Assembly (NCBI GenBank): GCA_947166385.1
Contig: CAMVEB010000007.1
Location: forward strand, 62,001 to 126,000
Length of the DNA stretch: 64,000 bases
Source: an uncultured Clostridia bacterium
Lineage (GTDB): Bacteria > Bacillota > Clostridia > Christensenellales > Aristaeellaceae
Direction of reading: 5' to 3'
Below are positions 18,807 through 27,657 of the stretch, piece after piece. A model generated the notes under the pieces. That model ran no database searches, was not told the DNA's origin, and saw only the letters and a list, made by a program, of their open reading frames with translations. A program made the position numbers and the translations under genes. The stretch's first letter is position 1; each line of letters opens with the position of its first letter.

Positions 18807-19901
18807 TCATCCGCGAAGTACCTGCGGATATGTTCTGTCGACGTATTTTGCCTTCCATACCGGATCGTCGTATTCGCCATTTTCATGAATCCGGCAGTCA
18901 CGCCACAGATCATCCGCAACTTCCAGGATAAGATCCATCAGCTCCAGGTTTTCCGTATACTTTGCAGGGATACCGGAAAGGCCGACCTGTGCACCTATAA
19001 TATTACCGGCCACCGCGCCGGTAGAGTCGCTGTCCCCATCGTGATTCACGGCAGCGATCAGCGCCCTGTCGATATCGCCGGAATATTTGATAGCACAGTA
19101 CACTGCAATGGCGAGCGTTTCTTCCGCCACCCAGCCTTCCCCCAGCCGATGGATTGCCCTGATATCATTCATATCCTCTGCAGCAAGGTCGATCGCCTTT
19201 TCGATGAGGTTTGTAAAATAATCCCGCTCTTCGCTTTCCGGGTAGATCTCATCGATGGAGTTCAGCGCATGCAGCGTCGCATCCAGGATTGTTTCATTGT
19301 CCTGAGCAATTTCGTGGATGATCTGCGCCAATGCAGCCGCCGGCATCCACCCCAAAGGATGCCCATGAGTCAGCGCAGCTGTTTCAGCGCCGAAGCGGCA
19401 GATATCCCTGATATCATGACCGCGGTCATTGAAGTACAGTCCGATCGGGGCGACACGCATCACACCACCGCAGCCCTTGCTGTCATTGATCGGCTTTTCC
19501 GTTGATCTGCTTTCGCCGCTGCGAAGAGCGGCCAGGCATGCTCTCCCGGGTGCCCTGGGGCTGTACAGCTCCGGAATGTTGCCAAGCCAGGAATACCCGG
19601 GTTTCTCCCTTGGAGGATACTTTGATTCCTGCGTGATCAGCCAGTCGTGGTAACAAAGGCCAATGTGGGACGGATCGGGACCTCCGTCTCCGCCCAGAAG
19701 AAGTCCGTTGGCTGTAAAAAGCGTCATCTGCGTATCATCAGAGATCAGCGCTTTTCCTTTCGTCAGCGAATACTCCGTGATGCCGGATTTTCCGTATTTT
19801 TTGAAGATCCCTCTTTCCCGCGTAAACTCCACGGCATAACCCAGGGCATCCCCGGCGGCCCCACCAACCAGACATCCGCGAAACCTGTCCTGATCACGCA
19901 T
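18807..19901 (-). CDS. ADP-ribosylglycohydrolase family protein
   Basis: 364 residues of the ARH/DraG-like fold, binuclear-metal hydrolases that remove ADP-ribose from proteins or small molecules. Visible: the N-terminal RFRGCLVGGAAGDALGYAVE, the metal-ligand motif SDDTQMTLF, and the C-terminal NHDGDSDSTGAVAGNIIGA with the second set of metal ligands. All these residues are present, so activity is plausible. ATG 19901 has GGAGGTGAA 8 nt upstream; a frame to 19937 is unsupported. No ADP-ribosyltransferase is adjacent, and the substrate is unknown. Followed convergently by the Ig-like protein gene. Confidence 0.88.
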   Translation of the reverse strand: MRDQDRFRGCLVGGAAGDALGYAVEFTRERGIFKKYGKSGITEYSLTKGKALISDDTQMTLFTANGLLLGGDGGPDPSHIGLCYHDWLITQESKYPPREKPGYSWLGNIPELYSPRAPGRACLAALRSGESRSTEKPINDSKGCGGVMRVAPIGLYFNDRGHDIRDICRFGAETAALTHGHPLGWMPAAALAQIIHEIAQDNETILDATLHALNSIDEIYPESEERDYFTNLIEKAIDLAAEDMNDIRAIHRLGEGWVAEETLAIAVYCAIKYSGDIDRALIAAVNHDGDSDSTGAVAGNIIGAQVGLSGIPAKYTENLELMDLILEVADDLWRDCRIHENGEYDDPVWKAKYVDRTYPQVLRG

Positions 19902-19943
19902 CCGGTTCACCTCCGCAGGGCCGCAAGGGCCGGACAATCCGCA

Positions 19944-20447
19944 TTACCTGTCATAGGAAGTAAAGGTGCAGGAGATGACACAGTAGGTCCTGTCGTTGCA
20001 TTTGTAGTTGCCGTTTTTCAGGCTGTGCTTGCCATTGTAGTTAAAGGTGAAATACTTTACGCCGAAAGGATTGATGGTAAAATCACTGAGATCTCCGAAA
20101 TCGCCGCTGGAAAGCAGTTTCCCTTCCAGATAGACATCCATCTCGAAGTCTCTGAAATCCTCGACCGCCTTATCGCTGTTCAGGTTCACGAAGTATCCGC
20201 TTACGGAGACTTTCTTGCTGGACACTTCCATCGTCACAGGGATAAAGTGAATCAGGTCACCGGTCGTCAGCTTGGAACTGCCGCTTCTGGTTTCGTCCGC
20301 CTCTTCCTCCGCGGCCTTCTTCTGGGCTGCCATGGGCTCTTCAAAGACCTTATCCGTTTCAAATACCATCGCTTCCTCCGCAAAAGCGCAGGCCGCAGCG
20401 CCGAAGCAGAATACCAGGGACAGGATCACCGCCAGAATTTTTTTCAT
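19944..20447 (-). CDS. Secreted protein of unknown function
   Basis: 167 residues. Signal peptide MKKILAVILSLVFCFGAAAC followed by AFAEE; the Cys might suggest a lipobox but AFA-EE cleavage is equally good. The mature part starts with an Ala/Glu-rich linker (about 35-55) and continues as a beta-rich domain with SKKVSVSGYFVNLNSDKAVEDF, resembling domains of the FxLYD type (not verified). AAAGGAG precedes the ATG. It lies upstream of the ADP-ribosylglycohydrolase, 42 nt apart, and may be co-transcribed with it. Confidence 0.65.
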   Translation of the reverse strand: MKKILAVILSLVFCFGAAACAFAEEAMVFETDKVFEEPMAAQKKAAEEEADETRSGSSKLTTGDLIHFIPVTMEVSSKKVSVSGYFVNLNSDKAVEDFRDFEMDVYLEGKLLSSGDFGDLSDFTINPFGVKYFTFNYNGKHSLKNGNYKCNDRTYCVISCTFTSYDR

Positions 20448-20469
20448 GGTTCATAACTCCTTTCATTTG

Positions 20470-20519
20470 TCGGATGAGGAAATCTCTCCTCTCCCTTCGG
20501 TCGTTCGAAATGACAGAAC
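20470..20519. repeat. Intergenic element of dispersed-repeat type
   Basis: The sequence around CCTTCGGTCGTTCGAAATG (about 20495-20513), with GAAATCTCTCC before it, resembles short intergenic repeats seen in many anaerobe genomes, whose core reads like GTCATTTCGA..CGAAG..GAGATTTC. Only one copy is in the window, so the repeat nature is by resemblance. It lies in the gap between the C11 protease end and the start of the secreted-protein gene. Confidence 0.35.
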
Positions 20520-20563
20520 GTGTTGATGCATCCTCCCAGAATACCGGAAAACCCCTTGCCGTT

Positions 20564-22957
20564 CTATTTCCTGATGCTCACACTCACTTTCCCGGCCGCG
20601 GTTCCGTCCGGATTCCGCAGCATGATCTCAAAGCATACCTCCCGAACCACTTCCCCCGGTTTGACCGGCAGCATCAGCAGCGCCGTCTGTTCCTCCCCGG
20701 GATCCAGACCGCCATGCCCGCCGTTTCCGATGATTTCCGTCTGCAGATCCCTTTCTTCCCCGTTGATCCGCACCTGCTCCAGGCTCATCAGGGTCTCGGT
20801 ATCGGCGGTATTCTGTACCCGCAGGAACAGCATGCCGTCCTCCGTCAGATTGACTCCCGCCTGATCGATCCGGATCCGGCCGATATCATCATAATCCAGC
20901 AGAACCGCATCCTGGGCCTGCCTGCCGCTGACAGCCACCGGCGCACTCATATACTCCTGATTATATATGTCGGTGATCAGAAAGGCAACCGCCAGCGTTT
21001 CCGGATCCAGTCGATCCCGGACAAACCGCAGTTCAGCTTCGCCGGGACTCCAGCTGAACACTTCCGCACCGGTGACTTCCCATTCCCGGAAGGGGCGCGG
21101 GAGATTTCCCTTCCTCTCCTCCGCGCGGCAGGTAATCTGAACCAGATCGGACAGAGAGACGGCCAGTCTCGCTGAATAGCCCCCGATCGCTTCATCATAC
21201 AGGCAGACTGTTTCCACCGCCACCCGGTTTGCGATCGGATCCCGGCTGCAGAGCAGCCTGGCATCCGAAACGGTGCCTGACCGGTCTGTCACCTGCACCG
21301 GAACGCTCAGCAGCCCGTCGTCCCGGGGTACATAGAAGAGCGGAATTTCAGACAGGAGACGTCCCGACGAATCCGTGACAAACAGGTTCGTATGCACATA
21401 TTCACCCGCAAGTTCGCCCCGTTTCGTCAGCTCCGCCTCCTGCACAGCCACCAGCCGCCAGCTTTCCCCGCCGGGAACCTGCTGCAGTGCGACAATCTCC
21501 GCCCGGTCAAATGTTTCCTGCTGCCGGCTGCTCAGCGGCAGGCTGACCAGCGTCCGGTTATCCTTCCTGGCTTCCGCCACAGCGGTATTCTCCAGCCCGT
21601 CCAGGATCCCCTCGATCTCCCCGGTGCCTGTCAGCCGGTCGCCGAAATCCAGGAGAAAATCCGTGTAGGCCGCGGAAAAATCCAGCCCGCGGTAGCGCTC
21701 CATCCCCGCCGCATACAAGGCCTTATTGTAAAACGGGAAATAAAGCGTCAGTCCCGAGCCCTGTCTGCCGGAAGATTCCGCGACCTTCACGCATTCTGAC
21801 AGGGCATCCATGACCTCCGCCGCCCGTTCCGGATCCCCGAAGGCCGCCAGGTTCTCCACCATACTGCCCAGGTCGATCAGGTCATAATCCTCGTCCGGAT
21901 CCTCCTCATTCCGGCCGAAAGAAAGCATTCTCCGGCGGGATCGGGAGATATCGGCATAGGTGTCATCCCTGACTTTCACCGTGGAAATAAACCGTCCCAG
22001 CATATCCGCCAGCGGTTCCATGCCGGAAAGATCCACGCAGGACAGGGTCAGCTTTCCCGCCTCAAACACCCCGAGCATGGCCGCCCGGCCGTTCTCCAGG
22101 TAAACCCGGGCGATTCTCTCGCCGGTCATGGCCGGATGTTCCCCGCCGTTCAGCTGGGCCAGAAAAGTATAATCCCAGCCGGTTTTCGGCTCAGTCTCCT
22201 GAGACGCGATCATATATTGGGCATAAGGCGCCACCGCTTTCGCGATTTCCGCCGATCCCATCAGGCAGGCATCAAACCCGATCCAGTCCAGCTTCTTCCC
22301 GGAAAAGCCGGCGGAATGCAGCGCTGCCTGAAGCTCCGCCGGTGTCAGGCAGTCTTCCTCAAAGTTGACATCGTGGCAGACGCCGATCAGGGAGCCTTCC
22401 CCGTGATCCCATAGAATCAGAGCATAATGATCGGAAGGAAAGGCTTCCCGGGTATATTTCAGAAAAGCGCGCAGCGTCCGCGGATCTCCCATGTTGTACA
22501 GCCGTCCGTCATCCTCCAGCAGCCGGATACCTGCGCTTCCGACCTGATAAACCGCGGTGGAATCGTCCCGGATCTGCGGCAGGGCCCAGCTCTGCGCGCC
22601 GCCCGCCATGACCACCACATTCAGCCTTTCCCCGTCAAACCCGGATCGGACCATTTCCACCAGGTCCATCGACCCGGAGCCCTTGTCCTCCAGGCTGCTG
22701 CCGCACAGATAGATCATCAGGGTCATCTCCCGGGAACGGGGCAGCTCCTCTGCCGCGGTAAAGGATTCCGGATCCGCTCCCTGCAGGTCGATCAGATCCT
22801 CCGGCCGCTGGAAGATATCATCCAGGCTGCCCCATCCCGACCGTTCCGCCAGGGCCAGTGCGGGCAGCAGGCACAGCAGCGCGGAAAAAAGGACAAAAAG
22901 CCGTGGGAAGCGGGATTTTCCCGCTCTCACGGCTTCGGATACCTTCTGTCCGGCCAT
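20564..22957 (-). CDS. Secreted clostripain-family (C11) cysteine protease
   Basis: 797 residues with a signal peptide (about 17-38, hydrophobic LFVLFSALLCLLPALALA). The C11 peptidase domain (about 75-430) shows MTLMIYLCGSSLE, the catalytic His in LILWDHGEGS and the catalytic Cys in IGFDACLMGSAE, both intact. C11 proteases cleave after Arg or Lys and are usually activated by self-processing. The C-terminal about 350 residues are beta-rich and unassigned. ATG 22957 is the first Met before the signal peptide; it lacks a good ribosome-binding site but lies 5 nt after the mscL stop, so translation may be coupled to mscL. The longer frame to 23035 overlaps mscL and is rejected. Confidence 0.87.
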   Translation of the reverse strand: MAGQKVSEAVRAGKSRFPRLFVLFSALLCLLPALALAERSGWGSLDDIFQRPEDLIDLQGADPESFTAAEELPRSREMTLMIYLCGSSLEDKGSGSMDLVEMVRSGFDGERLNVVVMAGGAQSWALPQIRDDSTAVYQVGSAGIRLLEDDGRLYNMGDPRTLRAFLKYTREAFPSDHYALILWDHGEGSLIGVCHDVNFEEDCLTPAELQAALHSAGFSGKKLDWIGFDACLMGSAEIAKAVAPYAQYMIASQETEPKTGWDYTFLAQLNGGEHPAMTGERIARVYLENGRAAMLGVFEAGKLTLSCVDLSGMEPLADMLGRFISTVKVRDDTYADISRSRRRMLSFGRNEEDPDEDYDLIDLGSMVENLAAFGDPERAAEVMDALSECVKVAESSGRQGSGLTLYFPFYNKALYAAGMERYRGLDFSAAYTDFLLDFGDRLTGTGEIEGILDGLENTAVAEARKDNRTLVSLPLSSRQQETFDRAEIVALQQVPGGESWRLVAVQEAELTKRGELAGEYVHTNLFVTDSSGRLLSEIPLFYVPRDDGLLSVPVQVTDRSGTVSDARLLCSRDPIANRVAVETVCLYDEAIGGYSARLAVSLSDLVQITCRAEERKGNLPRPFREWEVTGAEVFSWSPGEAELRFVRDRLDPETLAVAFLITDIYNQEYMSAPVAVSGRQAQDAVLLDYDDIGRIRIDQAGVNLTEDGMLFLRVQNTADTETLMSLEQVRINGEERDLQTEIIGNGGHGGLDPGEEQTALLMLPVKPGEVVREVCFEIMLRNPDGTAAGKVSVSIRK

Positions 22958-22962
22958 CAGAC

Positions 22963-23355
22963 TTATTTCAGTTCGCTGGTGCAATGCGGGCAGCGGGTCG
23001 CCTTGATGTCGATCTCGCTCATGCAGAAGGGGCACTTCTTGGTGGTGGGGGCGGCGGCAGGCTCGTCCTTCTTCTTCAGATTCTTGGTCTTGTTGACAGC
23101 CTTCACGATCGCGAAGAGGATCAGGGCAGTCAGCAGGAACTCGACCACGATACCGGCAAAGGACACCAGGCTTCCGACGAAACCGGTGCCGCCGTTCTCC
23201 ATCTTCGGCAGGCTTTCCATGATCGGATTCAGGAAGATTTCCACCACAGCGGTGACAACCTTGCCAAAGGCGCCGCCCAGAACCACAGCAATCGCCAGGT
23301 CGAGCACATTGCCCTTCATCGCAAATTCTTTGAACTCTTTCAGCAGCTTCTTCAT
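22963..23355 (-). CDS. mscL: Large-conductance mechanosensitive channel MscL with a C-terminal zinc ribbon
   Basis: Opens under membrane tension to release solutes on osmotic downshock. The channel part (1-95) is typical: KEFAMKGNVLDLAIAVVLGGAFGKVV (pore helix TM1) and FLLTALILFAIVKAVNK (TM2). After a short Ala/Pro linker comes CPFCMSEIDIKATRCPHC, a four-Cys zinc-ribbon in place of the usual C-terminal helix bundle. GGAGGAGG-type Shine-Dalgarno before the ATG. Followed closely by the C11 protease gene. Confidence 0.95.
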   Translation of the reverse strand: MKKLLKEFKEFAMKGNVLDLAIAVVLGGAFGKVVTAVVEIFLNPIMESLPKMENGGTGFVGSLVSFAGIVVEFLLTALILFAIVKAVNKTKNLKKKDEPAAAPTTKKCPFCMSEIDIKATRCPHCTSELK

Positions 23356-23439
23356 AATGAGACTCCTCCTCCGTTTTATATCTGCAGCACAGAACCGGCC
23401 CGCGGAAACTTTCCGCCGGCCCTTCCGCGCCGAAGAACC

Positions 23440-25533
23440 TTATTTCTTGTTGCCGCCCAGCAGGTTGCTGACCGCCTTGGAGATTCCCTTTGTCAGGTCG
23501 CTCACGACCTGGCGGGTCGCGGTGGAAATCGCGGTATTCTTGACCCGGCCGGCCACAGAATCATTCCGCCGGGCACGCTCCGCTGCTTCCTCCCGCAGGG
23601 CATCCGTCCGGGCACGGCGCTCCGCCGCTTCCTTTTCCCGAGCTTCCCGGGCCGCTTCCCGGGCTGCTTTCTCCGCTGCCTTCTGCTGCTCGGCCAGCGT
23701 CTTGGGATCCGTAACAACCTGGGGCTGGGCCTGCACGGGAATATAGGTGCCGGTGGCCGGATCATACTGAACTGTCATCATCTGCTGCACCATATTTCCG
23801 GTAGCCGGATCCTGCACCAGGACCGGCATCTGCTGCAGCTGGGGCTGCACCTGGATCGTTGGAACCGGCTGCTGAACCGGCTGCGCGATGGGCTGAACCA
23901 CCTGCTGCACAGGCTGCATCACGGGCTGGGCTGCCTGCTGGACTGCCTGAACCACGGGCTGAACAACCTGCTGAGCCGCCTGAACCACAGGTTGAGCTGC
24001 TTCCTGCGCCGCCTGCACCACAGGCTGGGCTGCCTGCTGAACGGCCTCGGCCGCCTGGCTCATACCCTCAATCTGCTTTTCCACATACTGTCCTGTTACC
24101 GGGTCATACACTTTGAATGTTGCCATGTTCTGCTGCACGGTGCTCACCTGCGCCGTGAGAGGGGTCGTTGGGGAAACGGTCTGCACGAAGGGGGTCTGCG
24201 GCGCGGTAAACACCCAGGGCTGAAGCACGACCTGCGGCTGGGCTGCCGGCGGCGGATTCAGCTTCTCATACGCGCTGACACTGTTGACTGCTTCATCGTA
24301 GATGCCTGACAGCGGGCTGTCCGCGATGACCTGGGCACGCTCTTCCGCGCTGATCGCGCCCATATAGCTCTGCGGGGGAAGAATGGTGGCCCGCTCCACC
24401 ACGCCCGGCGCACCGTGCTCATCCAGGAAGGAAACCAGCGCCTCCCCTGTCTTCAGGGTGGTAATCGCCTCTTCCGTATCAAAGGACGGATTTGTCCGGA
24501 ACGTCTGTGCCGCGACCTTCACCGCTTTCTGATCCAGCGGCGTATAGGCCCGGAGCGCGTGCTGAATCCGGTTCCCCAGCTGTCCGAGAATGGACATGGG
24601 TATATCCGCCGGGCTCTGGGTGATAAAGTAGACACCCACGCCCTTGGACCGGATCAGCCGAACCACCTGCTCTATTTTCTCCATGAGCGCTTTGCCGCAG
24701 TTGTTGAACAGCAGGTGCGCTTCATCAAAGAAAAACACAATCACCGGCTTGTCCGCGTCTCCCCGCTCCGGCAGCCGGTCATACAGCGCCGTAAGCATCC
24801 ACAGCAGGAAAGTGGAATACATGGTGGGATTATTGAACAGCCTGTCGGCGGAAAGGATATTGATCAGACCCTTTCCGTCCTCGTCCTGCAGCAGCCAGTG
24901 CCCGATATCCAGCGCCGGCTCGCCGAAGAAAGTATCGCCCCCCTGGTCTTCCAGGATCGCGACCGCCCGCTGGATGGCGCCGATGCTGGCGGAGGAAACA
25001 TTGCCGTAATTCAGGGTATACTCCCGCGCGTGCTCCCCGACATGCACCAGCATCGCTTTGAGATCCAGAAGATCCCGAAGCTCATACCCTTCGTCATGGG
25101 CAACGCGGAACAGAATATTGACTACACCGGACTGCGTCTCATTCAGACTGAGCATCCGGCTCAGCAGCAGGGGCCCCATCTGCTCCACCGTGGCGCGGAT
25201 CGGATGGCCCTGCTCCCCATACACATCCCAGAACACCGTGGGATACTGTTTATACTCAAACTTCTCCGCGTCCACCCCGCAGCCCAGCAGCCGCCGGTCC
25301 AGCGATTCACTGCGGACCCCGGGCTTCACCATGCCGCTGAGGTCGCTCTTGATATCGCTGAGAAAAACGGGAACCCCCATATCTGAAAAGCTTTCCGCCA
25401 GCACTTTCAGGGACACGGTCTTCCCCGTGCCGGTCGCCCCGGCGATCAGCCCGTGCCGGTTCGCCATGGAGGGAAGGAGAAATACAGGACCGCCCGTGCC
25501 GGTTCCGACCCAGATTCTGTCGCCCTGCAGCAT
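23440..25533 (-). CDS. HerA-like/DUF853 ATPase with a Gln/Val/Ala-rich tail
   Basis: 697 residues. The first about 470 residues match the DUF853 (YjgR) branch of HerA/FtsK-type ATPases: LIAGATGTGKTVSLK (Walker A), KPVIVFFFDEAHLLFNN (Walker B), then VYFITQSPADIP (sensor) and a Gly/Arg-bearing late motif. The family's role is not established; it lacks the HAS-barrel of true HerA. Residues about 490-620 are a proline/glutamine repeat region built on VVQAAQ and QQAAQPV units, followed by a charged helical tail (EKAAREAAREAREKEAAERR). The repeat tail is unusual for the family. Alone on its transcript or leading into mscL 84 nt downstream. Confidence 0.85.
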   Translation of the reverse strand: MLQGDRIWVGTGTGGPVFLLPSMANRHGLIAGATGTGKTVSLKVLAESFSDMGVPVFLSDIKSDLSGMVKPGVRSESLDRRLLGCGVDAEKFEYKQYPTVFWDVYGEQGHPIRATVEQMGPLLLSRMLSLNETQSGVVNILFRVAHDEGYELRDLLDLKAMLVHVGEHAREYTLNYGNVSSASIGAIQRAVAILEDQGGDTFFGEPALDIGHWLLQDEDGKGLINILSADRLFNNPTMYSTFLLWMLTALYDRLPERGDADKPVIVFFFDEAHLLFNNCGKALMEKIEQVVRLIRSKGVGVYFITQSPADIPMSILGQLGNRIQHALRAYTPLDQKAVKVAAQTFRTNPSFDTEEAITTLKTGEALVSFLDEHGAPGVVERATILPPQSYMGAISAEERAQVIADSPLSGIYDEAVNSVSAYEKLNPPPAAQPQVVLQPWVFTAPQTPFVQTVSPTTPLTAQVSTVQQNMATFKVYDPVTGQYVEKQIEGMSQAAEAVQQAAQPVVQAAQEAAQPVVQAAQQVVQPVVQAVQQAAQPVMQPVQQVVQPIAQPVQQPVPTIQVQPQLQQMPVLVQDPATGNMVQQMMTVQYDPATGTYIPVQAQPQVVTDPKTLAEQQKAAEKAAREAAREAREKEAAERRARTDALREEAAERARRNDSVAGRVKNTAISTATRQVVSDLTKGISKAVSNLLGGNKK

Positions 25534-25656
25534 TGTCGATCCCCCTTATCTATGTCCATTTCGTTCTCCGGGTATTTTACACTTTTTCCCCGTCTCCCGT
25601 CAAGTTTTCGGGCTGATCCGGGCTGTACTGTTTCTGTGTTTCCCCGCGAACGGGGT

Positions 25657-26982
25657 TCACTCCCCCTGCGTCCGGATTTTCTCCATGATTTTACGCATTT
25701 CCTCCGCCGCCCGGGCCCGGTGGCTGATGCTGTTCTTTTCCTCCTCGTTCATTTCGGCATACGTCTTGCCCATCGGCTCATAAAGGAACAGCGGATCATA
25801 GCCGAAACCGCCGGTTCCCTGCCGGGCGAACAGGATTGTGCCCGGACAGCGTCCCTCGGCGATATATGGTTTCCTTCCGGGCAGTTTGAGGGCCAGTGAA
25901 CAGACGAAATAGGCCTTCCGGTTGTCGATGTCCTTCATTTTTTCCAGCAGGAGGTCGTTATTGGCGTCATCGTTGCCATGCTCGCCAGCATAGCGGGCGG
26001 AACGCACGCCCGGCTCCCCGTTCAGCGCCTCCACGCACAGGCCGCTGTCATCAGCAATCGCCGGGCAGCCGGTCGCCGCGCAAACCGCCTCCGCCTTGAT
26101 CGCCGCGTTTCCGGCAAAGGTATCGGCATTCTCCTCAATCTCCGCTGTAAAGCCGGCGGCCGCCATCGGGAAAAGCGTATAGTAATCCCGGAACATCTCC
26201 TGCAGTTCTTTCAGCTTATGGGCGTTTCCCGTCGCCGCCAGCAGCAGGGGTTTCGGCGCGATCTGCCGCGCCCGCTCCCCCAGAGCGTCCCGCTGGGCTG
26301 CCTGCAGCTCGTCAATCCCCTTCCGGCCGTACGCCATCAGGATGGCCAGTTCCTCCTGGCTGAAAGCCCGGCCTTCGCCGGTCCCCTGCAGTTCGATGAA
26401 CTCCCCTTTTTCATTCATCACGAAGTTCATGTCCACCTGGGCGCTGCTGTCCTCCGTATAGCAAAGATCCAGGCACGGGGTGTTTCCCACGATCCCCGCG
26501 CTGATCGCCGCCACCTGATGAATAATCGGGCTCAGCAGCAGTTTCCCTTCCCGGACCAGCCGGTCCATTGCGCAGGCCAGGGCTACCATGGCGCCGGTGA
26601 TGGACGCGGTTCGGGTGCCTCCGTCCGCCTCCAGCACATCGCAGTCCAGCGTCACCGTCCGCTCCCCGAGGGCCTTCAGGTCCACTGCCTGCCGGAGGGA
26701 GCGGCCGATCAGCCGCTGAATTTCCACGCTGCGTCCGTCTTTTTTGATCCCGTCCCGCTTTTTCCGCTCAGTGGTGGAGGCAGGCAGCATCGCATACTCC
26801 GCCGTTACCCAGCCCTGCCCTTTCCCTTTCAGGAAAGGCGGAACCGTTTCCTCCACGCTGGCTGTGCAGATCACCCGGGTATTCCCCGTGGCAATCAGGC
26901 AGCTTCCGTAAGCCGTCCGGACAAAGTCCGTTTCAATCGTAACCGGGCGCTTTTCATCCGGCTGTCTTCCATCCTGCCGCAT
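25657..26982 (-). CDS. Fused ribonuclease PH and RdgB/HAM1 NTP pyrophosphatase
   Basis: 441 residues with two complete enzymes. N-terminal about 240: RNase PH, a phosphorolytic 3' trimming exonuclease for tRNA (RTAYGSCLIATGNTRVICTASVE, DGRSVEIQRLIGRSLR, DCDVLEADGGTRTASITGA). C-terminal about 195: RdgB-type non-canonical purine NTP pyrophosphatase, which clears ITP and XTP (LLLAATGNAHKLKELQEM, ADDSGLCVEALNGEPGVRSA, GTGGFGYDPLF). The genes are adjacent in many Bacillota and fused in some; here no internal stop or Shine-Dalgarno separates them. ATG 26982 follows GGAGG by 10 nt; the frame to 27018 is unsupported. Divergent from pgsA. Confidence 0.94.
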   Translation of the reverse strand: MRQDGRQPDEKRPVTIETDFVRTAYGSCLIATGNTRVICTASVEETVPPFLKGKGQGWVTAEYAMLPASTTERKKRDGIKKDGRSVEIQRLIGRSLRQAVDLKALGERTVTLDCDVLEADGGTRTASITGAMVALACAMDRLVREGKLLLSPIIHQVAAISAGIVGNTPCLDLCYTEDSSAQVDMNFVMNEKGEFIELQGTGEGRAFSQEELAILMAYGRKGIDELQAAQRDALGERARQIAPKPLLLAATGNAHKLKELQEMFRDYYTLFPMAAAGFTAEIEENADTFAGNAAIKAEAVCAATGCPAIADDSGLCVEALNGEPGVRSARYAGEHGNDDANNDLLLEKMKDIDNRKAYFVCSLALKLPGRKPYIAEGRCPGTILFARQGTGGFGYDPLFLYEPMGKTYAEMNEEEKNSISHRARAAEEMRKIMEKIRTQGE

Positions 26983-27077
26983 TATTCCATTTCCTCCTGT
27001 TCGAAAAAGGATTTCCATCCTTTGGTGTAGAATGTATCATTTCAGGAATACTATTCCGGAAAGAGGCTGAATCCATC

Positions 27078-27656
27078 TTGAAAGACCGTATCCGCAAGCT
27101 CTTTACCAACGTATGGACCATTCCCAATGTGCTGACGATGATTCGTCTGCTTCTGATTCCCGTGTTTGTAATCGTGTTCTTCAACACGCCTGCCGGAGAG
27201 GACAAGACCCTCGCGCTGATTATTTTTGCCGTAGCCAGCATCACTGATCTGTTCGATGGCATGCTGGCCCGGAAGCTCAACCAGATTACCGATTTCGGCA
27301 AGCTTTTCGATCCCCTGGCTGACAAGCTGATGGTCATCACCGCCATGGTCTGTCAGGCCATCGCCGGTGTTTTCCCCTGGGCCGCGGTGATCATTGTCGC
27401 CTGCAAGGAGCTGATCATGATGCTGGGCGGCCTCTTCATGCTCAGCCGCGATGTGGTCGTTTACAGCAACTATGTGGGGAAATCCGCGCAGGTTTGCTTC
27501 ATCGCGTCCCTGATCCTTTCCTTCTTCCATTACCGGCTGGCCGGAACCGGGGCGCAGCTGGATATTATCCTGCTGTGGATCACCGTCGCCCTGTCGCTGG
27601 TGGCGCTGGTCATCTATGCCGCCGGAGCAGCAAAGACATTGAAACAAAAGAAATAA
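27078..27656 (+). CDS. pgsA: CDP-diacylglycerol-glycerol-3-phosphate phosphatidyltransferase
   Basis: Makes phosphatidylglycerophosphate in anionic phospholipid synthesis. 192 residues, several membrane helices, with the CDP-alcohol phosphotransferase motif DLFDGMLARKLNQITDFGKLFDPLADK (D-x2-DG-x2-AR-x8-G-x3-D-x3-D) intact. The start is TTG at 27078: no ATG or GTG precedes the conserved TIPNVLTMIRL block in frame, and AGAGG lies 11 nt upstream. It ends 1 nt from the convergent glpK stop. Possibly linked in function to glpK through glycerol 3-phosphate. Confidence 0.92.
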   Translation: MKDRIRKLFTNVWTIPNVLTMIRLLLIPVFVIVFFNTPAGEDKTLALIIFAVASITDLFDGMLARKLNQITDFGKLFDPLADKLMVITAMVCQAIAGVFPWAAVIIVACKELIMMLGGLFMLSRDVVVYSNYVGKSAQVCFIASLILSFFHYRLAGTGAQLDIILLWITVALSLVALVIYAAGAAKTLKQKK

Positions 27657-27657
27657 A

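Noticed and set aside
18807..19901. Functional link of the ADP-ribosylglycohydrolase to the NADAR cluster
   Set aside because: They are 40 kb apart with different neighbours; shared ADP-ribose chemistry alone is not evidence.
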